Shown: positions 63,839 to 64,000 of the stretch, one piece after another
How positions within the stretch are numbered: position 1 is the stretch's first letter
How the letters are laid out: every line of letters begins with the position of its first letter
DNA from: Niastella vici
GTDB lineage: Bacteria > Bacteroidota > Bacteroidia > Chitinophagales > Chitinophagaceae
Length of the DNA: 64,000 nt
Direction of reading: 5' to 3'
NCBI RefSeq assembly: GCF_002077945.1
Contig: NZ_LVYD01000068.1
Span: forward strand, 23,869 to 87,868
Made by a program: the position numbers and the translations under genes
The notes under the pieces: model-generated
Database searches by the model: none
What the model saw: only the letters and a program-made list of their open reading frames with translations
Told to the model about the DNA's origin: nothing

Positions 63839-64000
63839 TTTCAATCCAATGAAGTAAATCCGGTATTTGACCAATTCCGCAACTAATCAGCATAACGGGG
63901 GAATAAAAAAAGACAGGACTGTTTTTATACCGTCATGTCTAATTGGGTCGGGCGCACCAAATAGAGCGCAAATGTAGATTCCTGCGCATGTTGACCCACC

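Overview
The window reads as chromosome of a Bacteroidota bacterium, most likely a Chitinophagaceae member of the Chitinophaga/Niastella type. The evidence is two proteins with the type IX secretion (gliding-motility-associated) C-terminal domain, a PorP/SprF-like protein beside one of them, promoters of the TTTG-N18/19-TAnnTTTG kind, and few Shine-Dalgarno sequences. Lipoproteins, pectinases, a DUF5916 protein and two-component systems fit that group. The assignment is inference; there is no rRNA in the window.

Layout. 1-4.2 kb: the tail of a surface protein, small secreted proteins, an M23 peptidase, an EthD-like protein and a broken TonB-receptor N-terminus. 4.7-7.3 kb: a transferred-looking cassette of XRE-pentapeptide regulator plus DrrA/DrrB-type ABC exporter. 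7.5-10.8 kb: a secreted protein, a slipin, a scar of three gene fragments including a partial tRNA, and an SDR enzyme. 11-18 kb: a 1970-residue surface protein with a 510-bp unit repeated three times, then PorP/SprF. 18-22.5 kb: exonuclease III, a pectin pair (GH28 polygalacturonase and CE8 pectinesterase) and a frameshifted outer-membrane protein. 22.5-31.3 kb: MFS exporter, TPR lipoprotein, YiaA-like protein and two two-component operons. 31.4-33 kb: ModE-type regulator, a cytochrome peroxidase scar and a molybdopterin-domain protein. 33-46.4 kb: housekeeping and metabolic genes (phosphoesterase, GNAT, PhnA, Nnr, serine hydrolase, SerA, DoxX, DUF5916, Gfo/Idh/MocA, YdeI, RidA) ending at tRNA-Leu(CAG). 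46.5-47.2 kb: a two-gene nucleotidyltransferase module resembling a toxin-antitoxin pair.

48-63.8 kb is an accessory island for redox and aldehyde/quinone-type chemistry. Two minus-strand operons carry four aldo/keto reductases, two flavodoxin-like proteins, a DJ-1/PfpI protein, a MoaF-like lipoprotein, two alpha/beta hydrolases, two muconolactone-isomerase-like small proteins and a double carboxymuconolactone decarboxylase-cupin fusion. Each operon is headed by a divergent AraC-type regulator, and these two regulators are close paralogues. A third, more distant AraC gene lies between them. The arrangement suggests duplicated regulator-operon units responding to reactive carbonyl or quinone stress.

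Gene decay is unusually frequent: at least nine fragments or frameshifts are visible. Several intergenic regions hold long imperfect hairpin elements; two of these (28.7 and 39.8 kb) are homologous copies of one dispersed repeat. I saw no CRISPR array, prophage or complete insertion sequence.
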